DNA from: Parasponia andersonii
Lineage: Eukaryota; Streptophyta; Magnoliopsida; Rosales; Cannabaceae
Direction: 5' to 3'
DNA: 64,000 nucleotides
NCBI GenBank assembly: GCA_002914805.1
Contig: JXTB01000049.1
Location: 443,637-507,636, forward strand
The notes under the pieces were generated by a model, which was not told where the DNA came from, searched no databases, and was given only the letters and a program-made list of their open reading frames with translations. Both the position numbers and the translations under genes were made by a program. This document shows, piece by piece, positions 11,720 through 24,287 of this stretch; position 1 is the stretch's first letter, and each line of letters begins with the position of its first letter.

Positions 11720-11759
11720 GAGTTCATCCATAACTAGTTCGATGTATATATTGTTCATG

Positions 11760-13435
11760 TATTTGTGGGGAACTACCTACTTGGCAATTCATGGTAATGT
11801 TGTTGTGTACTGCGGATGAATTATGCGACTTTGTGGGGGTGATTTAAGATCAATGGGTGAGTGCCACTTGGGAAATACTGTTGGGTTTCGTAATTGTGAT
11901 GGCAATGGTTAGGCCGGTCAAAAGTTTAAAAATCTTGGAGTAAAGGTAGAAGACAAAAAGTACAGATCACTTTATGGCTATAAACTTTGAGCGGATTTAT
12001 TGTCCTATTAGTGGTCCCATTAATTAAGTGATTTTATTTTCTGGAATTGTACGGTCAACAACTTTCTGCTCAAAAAGAAATGATTTATGCATGAGTTCTA
12101 CTTGAGAATAATTAATGAGGTACCCTCCTTGTATCTTTCTTTAGGTATATATAGTCAAAAATTAATCTAAAATTGAGACTTTGACATAATTTCATGTCAG
12201 GGGACCAAATATATGCTAGCTGGTTCTCTGATTATCTTCTTTCCAAAGTAAAATGGTGACCAGGCGTTATAATCTTGCTCTTTTAATTAGTTTTATATAT
12301 TTGTAATTAAGAATGGAAAATGGTAACATAAATGTTACTGAATAAAGCTTATATCTATCACTAATTAAAATTGCCTTTTTGCACTTAAGAATCTAAGATG
12401 AATAATGTTATTTCTTTTTTATTCGATTTTTTGGTAGAGAAATAAAATGAAAAGGGACAATATGTAACTTGATGGTTGGCGAAGTCGAAGTTGATGATTT
12501 AATGGTCTGCTGTTGCGGGCAATAACCGTACGTGGGAAAGGAGACAGAGATAGAGAAGTAAAGAGAGGTGGTTGGCAGCCATGGTAAGGCGATAGAGAGC
12601 ACAAGAAATTATTGAAAGGAAAAATATTTATGATCACTCCTATAATTCGTTACTCTCTTAAATCAAAATTAGATTTAATTGGTAATGTTAGTATGTATAT
12701 ATGGTCAAATTTTAACTTTGTTTTCGGCCTACAGTCCTATTTTGGGCCTATAAATTTCAAAATATCTCTATTTCAGCACCCAATTTGTTCTTTTGTTCTA
12801 TTTATAACCTCTTTTATGTCAGTTATATATAAAATAAACGGACAGAAACACCATGTGCCGATCACATGAGACTTTGAAAGAGGGCAAAATGATCATTTCA
12901 AGTTATTGGATGAGGCTACATTTATCTTGGAGATCACTTCATGGATCTCGGTTCTGCAAAACCGAAGTCGAGTAATTAAATTAGCCACCATGCATTCTTT
13001 TATGTTCTTTTCTAGGTAGACTACTTCGAAGAAGAATGACAACCAGATTTTTTATTATGAGAAATCAATAAATTTAAGGCTCAAAAATAAGGATTTCTTT
13101 TTTAGTTGTTGAAAGGTTGGGAGGGTAACAGATTTTCCCTTCAACAATTGCAATTTCTCTTCTAACAGTTTCAATTCATGTATTATAACCGCAATTCATG
13201 TGACCGAAACATGATATTTTCCATCTATTTATAAATATAAAGAAAGAGTGACGAAAAAAGAGATTAATTGGGAAACAAACCAAAAAAAAAAAAAAAAAAA
13301 AAAGAAGACCTAGTGCCAAAATAGGGTGCTCCTGAAATTTTAGGACCAAAATGAAATTCCATAGTTCAAGATCCGAATATGATATTAATCATTTTTTAAA
13401 ATAAAAAGTGGTATTTCAGTTAATAAGGAGGCCCC
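11760..13435. other. Intergenic DNA, no gene seen
   Basis: No supported coding region. Overlapping short frames near 12408-12869 run through low-complexity or repeat-like sequence and resemble no known protein. An A run at 13279-13301 precedes the LINE-derived block. Confidence 0.5.
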
Positions 13436-13439
13436 TGGT

Positions 13440-14680
13440 CGGTTGAAAATAGGCTTATCTCTTTGGTAAAGCCTGGAGGTCTGGGGGAGGATTTCTCTAT
13501 AAATTTCAATCTGGTTGTGTTTTGGGTCCAGATTCATAATGCATCGGGGACGTGTATCACGGAGGAGTGTGAGCATTTTTTGGGGTCACCAGATTGGCAA
13601 TTTGGAAGACATATAGAGATTTTGAAGGGTAATATGGTTATTAAGGTTAGGGTTGATGTGATGGTTCCTCTGACAAGGGGTATACGGTGTTTAGTAGAGG
13701 AGGTGGGTCAGGAGGTTTCGATACTTCTCTGCTATGAACACTTGCCGGAATTCTGCTTTTATTTTATTTTTTGTTTTTTGTGGTATAATCGGCCATAGGG
13801 TGAGGGAGTGCTCGAAGCATGGCGATATGGTATCGGATGAGGAGAAGGCAGCTATGGTAGAATCGGTACAACTCTTGGTTAGGGCTGCCACTCCGGTTGT
13901 TAATGAGAGTGGACAGTCATGTGAGGGTCCGTCTGACCGGTGAACCCTCCGAAAGCCAATCCTCCGACCGAGTTTGCTGGTTCAGTTTCAGAAGAGAATG
14001 CGTTGTATGGCGTATATTTGGTGGCACAGTTGGCGACACGTAAAGAATTGAAGTATCATGCACAACAGGTGGTGCAACCAATTGTTACGTTAAAGAGAGG
14101 ATGGGTTTTGACTGATGAGGATCATCAACATATTATTAAGGGGGCTGACTTTGTTGTTGTGGAGGAGGTTAAGTCTGGTGTTCAAACTAGGGAGCATCTT
14201 AAAAATATGAAAGGAAGCTGTAGTAGTCAGGGATAGTAAGGGGAAGGCAGCTATGGATAGTGATGTCGGTACTGATATACAAGCTCATTTCAACATGATG
14301 ATAGTGTTTCTCTGGGATAGATGTTCCATACTCAATTAAGCTCCAAGAAACCTCCAGTCAAGCCGAGTCGGGGTGGGCATAAAAGGGTACGCAGGCTTCC
14401 GAAGTCTAAAAGTCCAGTGAAGGTTCCTTTTCCTTTAAGCCCTAAGCTTGCTCGTTTTGATAAGGTTTGCTTCCCAAGCAACACTCGTCAAAAGTTATAT
14501 TCAGGGGAGCATGTTAAAGGTGAATCAATTGTTGTTACCAAAGTTGGTCCTAAGAGGAAACTTGTTGAGGAACCGGAGGGTGTTGGTGATAATGATTTGA
14601 AGAAACAAAAAATGGAGGTGGGTGTGATACTTGCGAATGAATCGGTGGCTTCTGCTCAGCAGAGTCGCCAGTCCCAATGA
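13440..14680 (+). pseudogene. LINE (L1-type) ORF1 remnant: DUF4283 and zinc knuckle
   Basis: Three plus-strand frames together read as a decayed plant LINE ORF1. The first (13463-13798) has FWVQIHN, then VDVMVPLTRGIRCLVEE, GQEVSILLCYEHLPEFC, matching the end of DUF4283 and the start of the zf-CCHC_4 knuckle. A frameshift near 13745 moves the rest of the knuckle, FCGIIGHRVREC, into the frame at 13734-13943. Basic, low-complexity ORF1 tail sequence continues at 13940-14236 and 14321-14680, again in shifted frames (for example SKKPPVKPSRGGHKRVRRLP). The N-terminal part is missing, and no endonuclease or reverse transcriptase ORF2 follows, so it cannot be functional. Confidence 0.7.
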
Positions 14681-14756
14681 ATTGTTTTCCGTAACATTTT
14701 CTCATTAAGAACAAACTTTTCACTTGTTCATGCAGGTATTGTACAGTCAATGTCCT

Positions 14757-15260
14757 CTAAAAAACATCAACACAAGCACATTCTTGATCTGTTGAGGAAT
14801 TTAATGCTTTAATGCTTTTGTCTTCTGGTGCAGAGATAACAAATATATCGAAATGGAAACTGATGCCATCAGCTATAAGTCTGCAGCAGGTTCGAATTAA
14901 TTTCAAGGAAGCTACTGATACATCTTCCATCTTTGATGTTGAATTCAAAAACGGTGTCTTACAAATTCCTCCACTACTCACTGGCAGGAGAACAGAACCT
15001 CGTCGGCTTTGAGCAAAGTCTCCTAACTTGTAGCTTAGGTATATTCACTTCTTATGCTTTTTTTTATTGAGTAGCATCATTGACACTACCAAAGACATGA
15101 AAATACTTTGCAATAAAGCAAAGGTCATAGATAATTGTTTGAATATTGAGGATGCTACCAATTTCTTCAATCAACTCTGCAACGATCTATAGTTGAGCCA
15201 ATGATTTTGTTATGTTAAACTTATTGAGGATGTGAATGACTACTACCGACGACTATGCCG
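14757..15260 (+). pseudogene. DUF247/UPF0481 protein pseudogene
   Basis: Starts with KHQHKHILDLLRN, then reads KLMPSAISLQQVRINFKEAT and FDVEFKNGVLQIPPLL (14850-14980), the hallmark central region of the plant DUF247 (UPF0481) family. A frameshift follows: the family motif LFRNLVAFEQ survives as EQNLVGFEQS near 15000. After a second shift, IIDTTKDMKILCNKAKVIDN, FFNQLCND and KLIEDVNDYY (about 15070-15245) continue the expected order, with an in-frame stop between. The N-terminal half and the C-terminal membrane anchor are absent. It abuts the LINE remnant, so the pair may be a composite insertion. Confidence 0.7.
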
Positions 15261-16973
15261 AGATATCGTACGGTGCTAATTCGTGACTATTCCAAAATAT
15301 TAGATTTAAGACGTTTATCTTAAATTTGAGAAAATATATTTGATCTAAAACATAATTTAAAATGTTTTAATTTATTTATTAAAAGAAATCATATTAAAGA
15401 ATGTTAATATCATTTGTTCGACTTACCCATAAGGGCCATTATAACAAAATGTTGGCATACATTATACCAGCTTAAAATACTTTTATTTGTTTATTTTTTA
15501 TTAATAGGAACATTTAAAATATTTTTTTAGTAGGAAACAATTTCATTGAACTTAGATAAATATTAAAATAATAAATAAAGTTACATAGAATATCTTAAAA
15601 TGAGAATAGGAAATTGATTCATAAATTTGAAGAAAAGAAAATCTTCAAATATCTCAAAACAAATGCATGCAATATCCCTATTGATGATCTTAGATAATAA
15701 CTCCATAAAGAATGTCTTAAAATTCTAATGATTCATTTTAATTTTTCACTATCCGAATTAGTTCTTCCGTTTGATTCACTAGAATAAAACAAAAATTACT
15801 ATAAATCTATATCTAGGAAGATTAAGAATACAATAGATTTACGTCTATGTGAATATTTATCTTCACAAATAAAAAGATTATATGAAAACAAAAATAGAGA
15901 TAATAAGAGAAAAGAAAAAGAACTCATACCATAGAGAGGGAAAGGGAAAAAGTAATTGTTAAACTCTTCAAAGATAGAGAAAGAAAGAGAGATAGTAGGA
16001 TTGTTTTTGGTGTTCATGTTTAAAACATATAATTAGCAATTACTTAAACCGAATTTATCACTTATAAACCGTGAAACTCAAAAGAAAAAAAAAATACTAT
16101 GATCTGTGACATAGCATGTTGTGCCTAATGGGCCAAGTACTTTAATTTAATTAAGATAATATTTAAAAACTACTACATATTTTTAAAACAAAATAAATTA
16201 AACATCTAACTTTTCTGTAATCAGATATAAAATTTAACAATAATCTATTTAGTAATAATACTATGATATTAAAGGTTAATTATTATTTCCTATATTCTTT
16301 ATCATAATATAAGTAATAAAAGAATTCCAAGTACTATATATTTGAGTTAAAGGGAAGATTTATTTCTTTCGAAAGTTGATTTCAATATACATCTTCCTTT
16401 TTAAATACTATTTAACGTGCATAGCTAAATTTACAAAAGTTCTTAAATTTCATAAAATTCCACATCTGGAAAGGCATGGCTTNAAAAAAAAATACCTATT
16501 GGATTGGCAACCTATATATATATATATTTCAAGTATAATATAATTCAAAAAAAATTCCAATCTAGAATGGAGATGTGTTTTTATATCTATTACAATGTTA
16601 CGTGATACAAATCAAGGAGCTTGCTGATGCGCTTTGATGGGAAATGAAACTTGTTACCTATATGATTTTAACGTCATCCAATGAATGCATTGTAGCCTTA
16701 ATTGCACGAGCCCTCTATGTCAAATTTCAATTGTTGAATTATCCTATCCTTTCAAGATTGACCATATTGGCTTATCATGAATATGTGTATTTTGATCGAG
16801 TGGTACCCATAGATTCAAAGTAATCAAGTTAAAATTCTGGTTATTGTGGTTTTCATTGAAAACTTTCTGTCCTATAATGTCGATTGGAGTGTGAAATGTT
16901 GAATAAATGAGCAATTAATTAGTGTCGAGGAACATGTTTTCACAAAGTCATTGTTTGAACACTTTTCTTGATG

Positions 16974-17005
<32 letters not shown>

Positions 17006-18860
17006 ACGGGTCAAGTACACATGGCTATCTGTTTTTCGTTGGTACAACATGTGCTATCTCGTCCATCTATTTAGTCTTTCTCTTGGCTCTTAAGGAATTT
17101 TTAGGGGATCAAACAACCTTTTTTTTGGGTTTGTTTTTCCATTAAGATTATTTGTAAGGTATAATTAATTTGATTTATTAAAAGAACAGAATATATTAAA
17201 ATGTTTATTTGTTCTAAAAAAGCCAAATCCCTTAAATCTATTAAGAAATCAGAGAGTTGTGCAGGTTCATATCGTATGGTACTCATAAAAAATTACGTTA
17301 TTTAGTAGGTGATAAAATATATGATAATATTCTCATCATCTCATGTACTATATATTTTTCTATATCATATATCAGTCCATGACGATAAGATATTTTAACA
17401 TTTAAAAAAATAAAAATAAAAAACTCGAACTTAGAAGAAAATACTCTTAATAAGGGCAAAAGGAAAGGACCAGAGGTCTACTTTTAAATTTTCAATTAGA
17501 TAATAACCTTGAATTAAGCTGGGTAATTAAACAAAAAACAAAAGTATAACTATTTATTTTTTTCAATTAGTGGTTGAGATATTCAAACTTTAAAACTTAA
17601 CACTGAAAGTAAGTATAGTTACCACTAAACTTAAAACGACAAAAATATACCTGATGAGTTGATGGTTGTATTTGCTACACAAAATGATAATGATATGTTT
17701 GCTTTGCTAAATTATGCTACATGTATTAGAAGAGAATTAGGTGACCAGTTTTTACCGTGAGATTGTCTCATAAAAAACAATTATTAGTTAATCCCATGCA
17801 AGCTAAAATTATCTTTAAAATTTGAATGTTAAATTAGAGGCAACTTTTCAGTTTAGATATAAGAGAATAATACTAACATATTATTGTACAATTGTAAATA
17901 AAATCTCAATTGGTTACAGTTCTTCCTGGCCCTCGATACATAATTAAACATGATTTTCATAGTTAACTACCAATGCACATGCATATCATGTTATTAAGGA
18001 AATGAAAAGAGAAAAAACGTGAAAATTAAATTTAGTATGATGACATTTTGCCATTTTAACCAATACATTAGAACTTTGGGAAATCACATTTATCTTCTTA
18101 TTATTCATATGGTCCTTGTAATAGTACGACTATACTCTTGAGAGAGAGATGAATGTTCCCAGTTCCCACACACACAATAAATGAAAAAAAAAAAAAAAAA
18201 TTGATTCGTTACTTGCTTCTCTCCCAATTGAAAGAGAATTTTGAAAAACAACTTGCTTTGAAAGTGATTGGTTGTGACATTTTGCAGCAGTTGGTCCTCT
18301 ATGTTAATATTCCTTCAAGACCTGTTCAATTTTTCCCCCTTTTTTCTTGAAAGGATAAATTCTGAAACAATAGGGGTGAATTTTGAATAACTGTAAAACA
18401 TTTGTGTGCCAATAGTAACACAGAGAAAGAATCATGCATTGCAATAATTAAGAAAAAAAAAAAGAAAAGAAAAAAAGCTCCATGTTTGGGGGTTTTTTTT
18501 TACCCACTTTTTTCTTCTTGAAGATTGTGGTGTCTGTATGACTTTATAATAAATATCTTTACTAAGAAATTGTTTCTTTCTTTGTGTCATTGTGCGAGTG
18601 AGTGCGTTTTTCTTTTATTGTAGTTGTTGTCGTTTTCTAATGCATGTCGTTTCTCAGATTTTTATTTTATTTTTGTGAGTTTTCTGGATTTTGTTGTCTT
18701 TTATTTTTGTTTTTCTTTTCCCCAAAGCAATTGCGGTTATCTAATCATTGTCAGTTTGGTTTTATTTTATAATTTCTGTCGTTTATGAAGTACGTTCCTT
18801 TCTTTCTTTTTTTTTTTTTTTCTCACTTCGTTGTCGTTTTTCGAGAGATCTTAAATATTG
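15261..18860. other. AT-rich intergenic DNA, no gene seen
   Basis: No supported coding region or RNA gene. The one unresolved base (N) is at 16483, followed by an A run. There is an AT tract at 16983-17001 and an A run near 18184. Confidence 0.5.
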
Positions 18861-18867
18861 TCGTTTA

Positions 18868-19228
18868 TGGGTTTATTCGTTTTTACTTTTTATTAATGGT
18901 TAATATTACTTTTTTACTTTGTATTTTATTTAGTGTGTACTTATATTTTAGTTATTATCAACATTTACTCTTAAATTTAAAATCTGTCACAAATTTATAG
19001 GAATTAATTTACCAAAATAATTTAATAAATTTATTCTCGAATAAACTTTTATATAATTTATTTTCAATTTTTTAAATAATATCTTGATAAATTAATTTTC
19101 TAAATTAGATTTAGGGTGTAAATTTGTAACAGGTTTTAAATTTAAGGGTTAATGTGGATAATAACCAAAACACAAATTATAATTTAAACAAAGTGTCAAA
19201 ATATAAAATATAAAAGTGATATTGTTCC
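18868..19228. mobile_element. Long-inverted-repeat MITE (family B), copy 2
   Basis: Second copy of the family seen at 5361-5715. The right end in reverse complement reads TATCACTTTTATATTTTATA, then TTTTGACACTTTGTT. The left half carries the degenerate partner together with TAGTTATTATCAACATT and AAAATCTGTCACAAATTTAT, shared with copy 1. It ends about 960 bp upstream of the AHL-type start codon. Borders are approximate. Confidence 0.55.
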
Positions 19229-20188
19229 TTTTATCAATCATCATCATTTTTCTTTGTGCTTTTCCTTTCAAGCTAATATTATTTTCAATCTAAAAAATTC
19301 TTTAATCCGGTTTGGTTCCCTTACTCTTTAAATGTCCTAGATTTGTTCTATGGATTATGTTTTGTCTTGGGTTTAGGTTTATGGTCCTTATTTCAGTTGG
19401 TACATTCTATTACTTTGAATTATCCTTTTTTTTAATCAATTTTTTATCTTGGTTTCAATTTAAATAATTCTGTTATAAATCATAGATAGAAAGAAAAATG
19501 ATGAATAAAAACAATAATAATTTACGAGTAACAGAATGTGAAATTTGAAAGCCCGTGATCACAGTGATGTTTGGGTTATTTTCATGGACTATAAGTAAGA
19601 TTTTCTTTTTAAGTGATTCATTTTTTAATGTCGTTTTTTAAGAAACCGTCGTTTATCTCAATATTTGTCGTTTTATCAATCCCGGTCGTTTATGCATAGT
19701 GCCTAATTCTACACCACCGCGTTGATCTACATCTACTTTGCACATTCCAGTTGAGCCACTTGGTCGTGGTCACCTTTGGCCCGCTTGGGTGTGCTCAAAA
19801 GTAGAAATGTGATGATGACACCTGTGGTTTTCGAAACCCTCCTCTGCACGAACCCACTCTACTCTTCCTCTCCGTTCCCCAGCTTTTCCACGCTCATCAA
19901 AATTTTCCATGAGCTGTAATCACATTTTCCTTGGAACCAAACACCCTCTTGATGCCACCAACCCCTAAAAAACAAACAAACATAGAACCCGAATGTGTCC
20001 GTGAATGCCATTGTGACGACACAGTTACTAGTTGCAAATTCGCTTAGAATAACCACCACTCACCAGTCCAAGAATGTAGGAATGTTATTTCACACGAATG
20101 CTCAAGTGGGTATCTGTAGAATCGCGTTTTTGCCGCTTGTTCTTTTATATTCTGATCTGGGTTTTGTCGAAACTCTTCGAATTCGATC

Positions 20189-22223
20189 ATGGAGGACGGG
20201 AATTACTCTAAGGAGTTGGATGTTGCGGTTAGAGTGGTCCACATGGCTAGTTCTCTGTGTCAGAGAGTGCAGAAGGGGTTGGTTTCGACGGACAGTGCGC
20301 AGGTTAAGTCCAAGGAAGATGATTCTCTCGTAACCATTGCAGGTACTATGTTGTTTGAATCGGATACTATGATTTTTGGTTATGCTTTTCTTGTATATGG
20401 GTCATTGCATTTGGTGGGTTTTTTTTGAATGAGGTTTTGTTATAGTTTTCTTATGCTGTCTTTTTAGATGAATCGCACTAGGAGGATAAGAAAATAGATG
20501 AAAAGATTTGGATTTTGAGTGAATAAAAAGCTCAATCTATTTACTTGTTAATGCTTAATTACTGTAGAACCTATTTGCAATGTATTAGTTTACATGCATT
20601 TGAGTTTATCTTATGGGGCTGGCTTTAATGACTATACTTGGTATTTTTTATTTCTCTTGGTGATGTCTGCTGTAAAGTGTTCACAAATAGGGCTCTGATT
20701 GTGATTAGTGTAGACAGGAAACTTGTTTTTTATTTGTTTTTGTCTAGCTGAAAATGAAATACTTTAGTTCTACATTGGTGAGGTTTTAACACCAGCAGCA
20801 TATGGAGCTATTTATGAAGAAAGTTATACAACATAATGAAAATACTTTCAATCTGTAGCACTTGTTCTTCTTATGGAAAAACTGTCTTTAGGTGATAAGC
20901 TCTTATTCAGGTTCGTTTTTGACTTAATAGTCAACAACTAGATGAATGGAACGGCATAATAATTTGGAAAGGAATACCCTTTTGATTAGATGGATGGTCG
21001 CAATACTATTTAAAGATAGGTTAATTTTGTGAGGTTCCTGCGTGAACAGATTATAGTGTCCAAGCAACTGTTAGCTGGATGCTGTCTGAATCGTTTGGGA
21101 GTCAAAATGTCTCCATTGTTGCTGAAGAAGATGTGAAAACACTCTCCAAGGCTGACTCAGCAGGTTTACTGGCAGCTGTAGTGGACACCGTAAATAAAAG
21201 CTTGGCTGAAGCACCCAAGTATGGTCTTAAAAGTCCAACTAAAGCCCTTGGGACTTCTCTAATTATTGAGGCTATCAGCCGATGCAACTCAGTGGGAGGT
21301 GCCCAAGGAAGATACTGGGTACTTGACCCTGTTGATGGAACATTGGGGTTTGTGAGAGGAGATCAGTATGCGGTAGCTCTAGCCTTGATTGAGGATGGAA
21401 AAGTTGTTTTTGGAGTTCTAGGGTGCCCTAATTACCCAATGAAGAAGGAATTGCTCAATTATCGTTATCAATACCACAAGACTACGTCAAAGTTATCCCC
21501 ACCTTCTATGAATGGGTGGGAAAGAGGTTGTGTGATGTATGCCGTGAAAGGCAGTGGTGAGGCATGGATGCAGCCACTGGTCGGTGGGGAAAATAAGTTT
21601 CAGTGGCCAAATTCTGCTACCCTGATTCGGGTATCTGCCATTGATAATCCAGCACTAGCTACATCTTGTGAACCTGTTGAGAAAGCAAACTCAAACCACT
21701 CATTCACAGCGGGACTTGCTTATAGTGTGGGGCTAAGGTACATTATCTTCAGTATCAATTCATCACAAACACCGGGCATTTCATTTTCATTTTCATTTCC
21801 TTGGGTGACTAATTAATTAGCTATTTTTGCACTCTGGATGCTTTCCCATTTGCGTAGCTGAATTTTTCAATTTAATTGATTAGTTGTGCTCTAATTTGAT
21901 CTTTGTAATTTTCTTTTAGAAAGAAGCCCTTGCGCGTCCATAGCATGGTAAAATATGCTGCAATAGCTCGGGGAGATGCTGAGATTTTTATGAAGTTTGC
22001 GAGCTCTGGGTACAAAGAAAAAATATGGGACCATGCTGCGGGTGTTATAATTGTAGAAGAAGCCGGAGGTGTGGTAACCGATGCTGGAGGTCACCAGCTG
22101 GACTTTTCGAAGGGACTCTACTTAGAGGGCCTTGATCGGGGAATAGTTGCTTGCTCGGGCCCCACACTGCATGAGAAAATCATTAATGCCGTTTATGCTA
22201 GCTGGGATTCTTCTAACTTATGA
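20189..22223 (+). CDS. AHL: 3'(2'),5'-bisphosphate nucleotidase, AHL-type (HAL2/SAL family)
   Basis: Three exons: 20189-20342, 21050-21737 and 21920-22223, joining in frame to 381 residues, with GT-AG introns. The enzyme hydrolyses 3'-phosphoadenosine 5'-phosphate (PAP), a by-product of sulfation, to AMP and phosphate, using Mg2+ and being Li+-sensitive in this family. Metal-binding motifs are present: EED at 77-79, DPVDGT at 144-149 and WDHAAG at 317-322, giving the lithium-sensitive phosphatase signature. The N-terminus (YSKELDVAVRVV) begins almost directly with the catalytic fold and has no evident chloroplast transit peptide, which matches the Arabidopsis HAL2-like protein AHL better than plastid SAL1. 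Start chosen as the first ATG before the conserved helix. The paralogue name rests on memory of sequences, not an alignment. Confidence 0.9.
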
Positions 22224-22241
22224 GGCTTTTTGTATCATGCC

Positions 22242-22247
22242 AATAAA
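22242..22247 (+). terminator. AATAAA poly(A) signal of the AHL-type gene
   Basis: A canonical AATAAA 19 bp after the stop codon, with U-rich sequence around it. Plant poly(A) signals are loose, so other sites downstream may also be used. Confidence 0.4.
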
Positions 22248-22259
22248 TCGATGCTTGTA

Positions 22260-24285
22260 TATTTTGCTACTTTGTGCAGGTAAGGCACAGTGGTAGTTAG
22301 TTTTATGCATTTATATGAAGCTTACTCATATGAGACATCATGCACTAATTCAATTTGCCAACTTACCGAGTTTAAAGATCTACTTCTAGTTTTGCATTAT
22401 GACTTCATGCGACTGGTTAATGCAGAGGAACCCTTTAACAATGGTCTGAAAGTTATTAAGAACCGAAATATAGCAGATACTTGAAAACTCGAAGCATATA
22501 ATTTTGTCTTCACAAAACAACTTTAATGTTTCTTTATAAAAAAGTTTTCCCCATCTTAAGTTATCAAACATGATGCTTATTAGTTCCAAATTTCCAATTA
22601 ATTGGAAAAAAAAAATAGATTTTCCAACCTACAGGTTATTTATGATATTTTTTACGTCATAGCTCAGCTGGAAACTCTTCTTAGAGTTTTTTTTTTTTTT
22701 TTTTGAAGAAAAAAAAACTCATCTTAGTTTTAAATATATCTTTATAAACACTCCTTACCAAGTGTTTCAGGATCTGGATGAAATGCTAGAGCCTACATGT
22801 AGCATTCTGTTTAGCTACGCTATTATCATCTAAACTAAGCTGCACCAGATCAGGCTTATTCTGTGTGTTTTAGTCTCATTTTCTCCTCTTTTTTTTTGTT
22901 TTTTTGATTTTATGCTTTCATTTTCTCGCCATGCTTTGTGATCTTGTTTAGAAGTTATTAAAGATTTGAGACTTTTGAGTGTGTTTGAGGATGAACTTCC
23001 CATTTTAAGCTTAGAGAAAATTAAGAAAAGTACTTAATTCTCAGAAATATGTCAGGGCTGGCGGCAAAATTCTGAGACTGGTTGCTGACAGAAGTCACTG
23101 CACTTGAATTTTGACATTGCTACAATACTATTTTGAACGAGTACATGATAAGATTGACTCCATAGTTCGATGAAACAGGCCATCACTAAGGTCGAGTTAT
23201 GCAAAACTGATTCAATCAAAAGCTTCTTATTTTGTGTTGTTGCTCAATAATTCCTCTGTAAACTCTCCATTTTAGTGATTCTTTTTTCTATTTTTGTTTT
23301 TCATTTTTTTCCCCAGCAAACGAGATTCAGAGATATTTTGTATATGTAATTGCATTCATATGGATGATGGTTCATTTTACTTAAAATTTATGGCTTCTAG
23401 CTTTAGTTTGTGATTATTGTTATGTTACAGACTCATGTAGTGAAATTTTTCTATTCATTGCCAAGGTTAGTAATCCTGCAAAGCTTGGATGTCCACTGCT
23501 CTTTTTTCCGTTTTCTTTTATGATTCCAAAAAAAAAAAAATATACTTTGTCCATCGTTTGATTCACAGAAATATGAAATAAGTTTTCCACGGAGCATTAT
23601 TGTCCTCTCCGTCTCCAATAACAACAGAGATAAATGCCAAATGGAGAAGTAATTATCCAAAAAAAAAAAAAAGAGGAAGAGATGAATGGAGAAGTATCTT
23701 CTTGCCCAAAAACTACTAATTCTTTTACTAGCAGCTTTTAGCAAAATAGTCGATTTTGACACCAAATTTTATAGCTAAATGGCCAATTATATTAGTTGAC
23801 ATATTCAGTATATGGATTGATTTACTCGATATAAAAGCTGATATACTAAGTACTCAAGTGATAAAGTTCAAAGGGTGCCAAATATACTAACTGAGTTACT
23901 ATTTTGCGGGCCAGAATTTCCTAGTACTTTAGATACATATAGTTCATAGGCAAAACTGAACAGAACATAGCTCTCTTATCCCCATAATCTCTCAACTTAA
24001 GATAGAAATGTGCTAAGAGAACTTAAGCAAACCAACATTCACCAAGTTAGGTGGTTCATGAAATTGCAAACTTTTTCACTAAAAGTCTAAAACTAAGATG
24101 ACTAATTTTTTTTATTGAGTCAGCTAATGAGTACAATCTTTACAGAACTCTAGTGTTTTGGTCTCAATAAACTCAACTAACTTAATCAATTAAAAATGTT
24201 AAGTCAAATACAAAAACATTTAAATGTCATGTAACCCTTTCTACAACTCAGTGCATAAAATCCATGGCTTTAAACTCATGGAAGT
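22260..24285. other. Convergent intergenic spacer
   Basis: Lies between the 3' ends of the plus-strand AHL-type gene and the minus-strand NB-ARC gene. It will include both 3' UTRs. No gene is seen; T and A runs occur near 22690, 23528 and 23660. Confidence 0.55.
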
Positions 24286-24287
24286 AA

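Noticed and set aside
15799-16017. Hydrophobic 72-codon minus-strand frame
   Set aside because: Low-complexity Phe/Ser/Leu from purine-rich DNA, with no context or homology.
19995-20333. 112-codon frame overlapping AHL exon 1 in another frame
   Set aside because: Reads the leader and exon 1 out of frame; the HAL2-type helix is in the 20189 frame.
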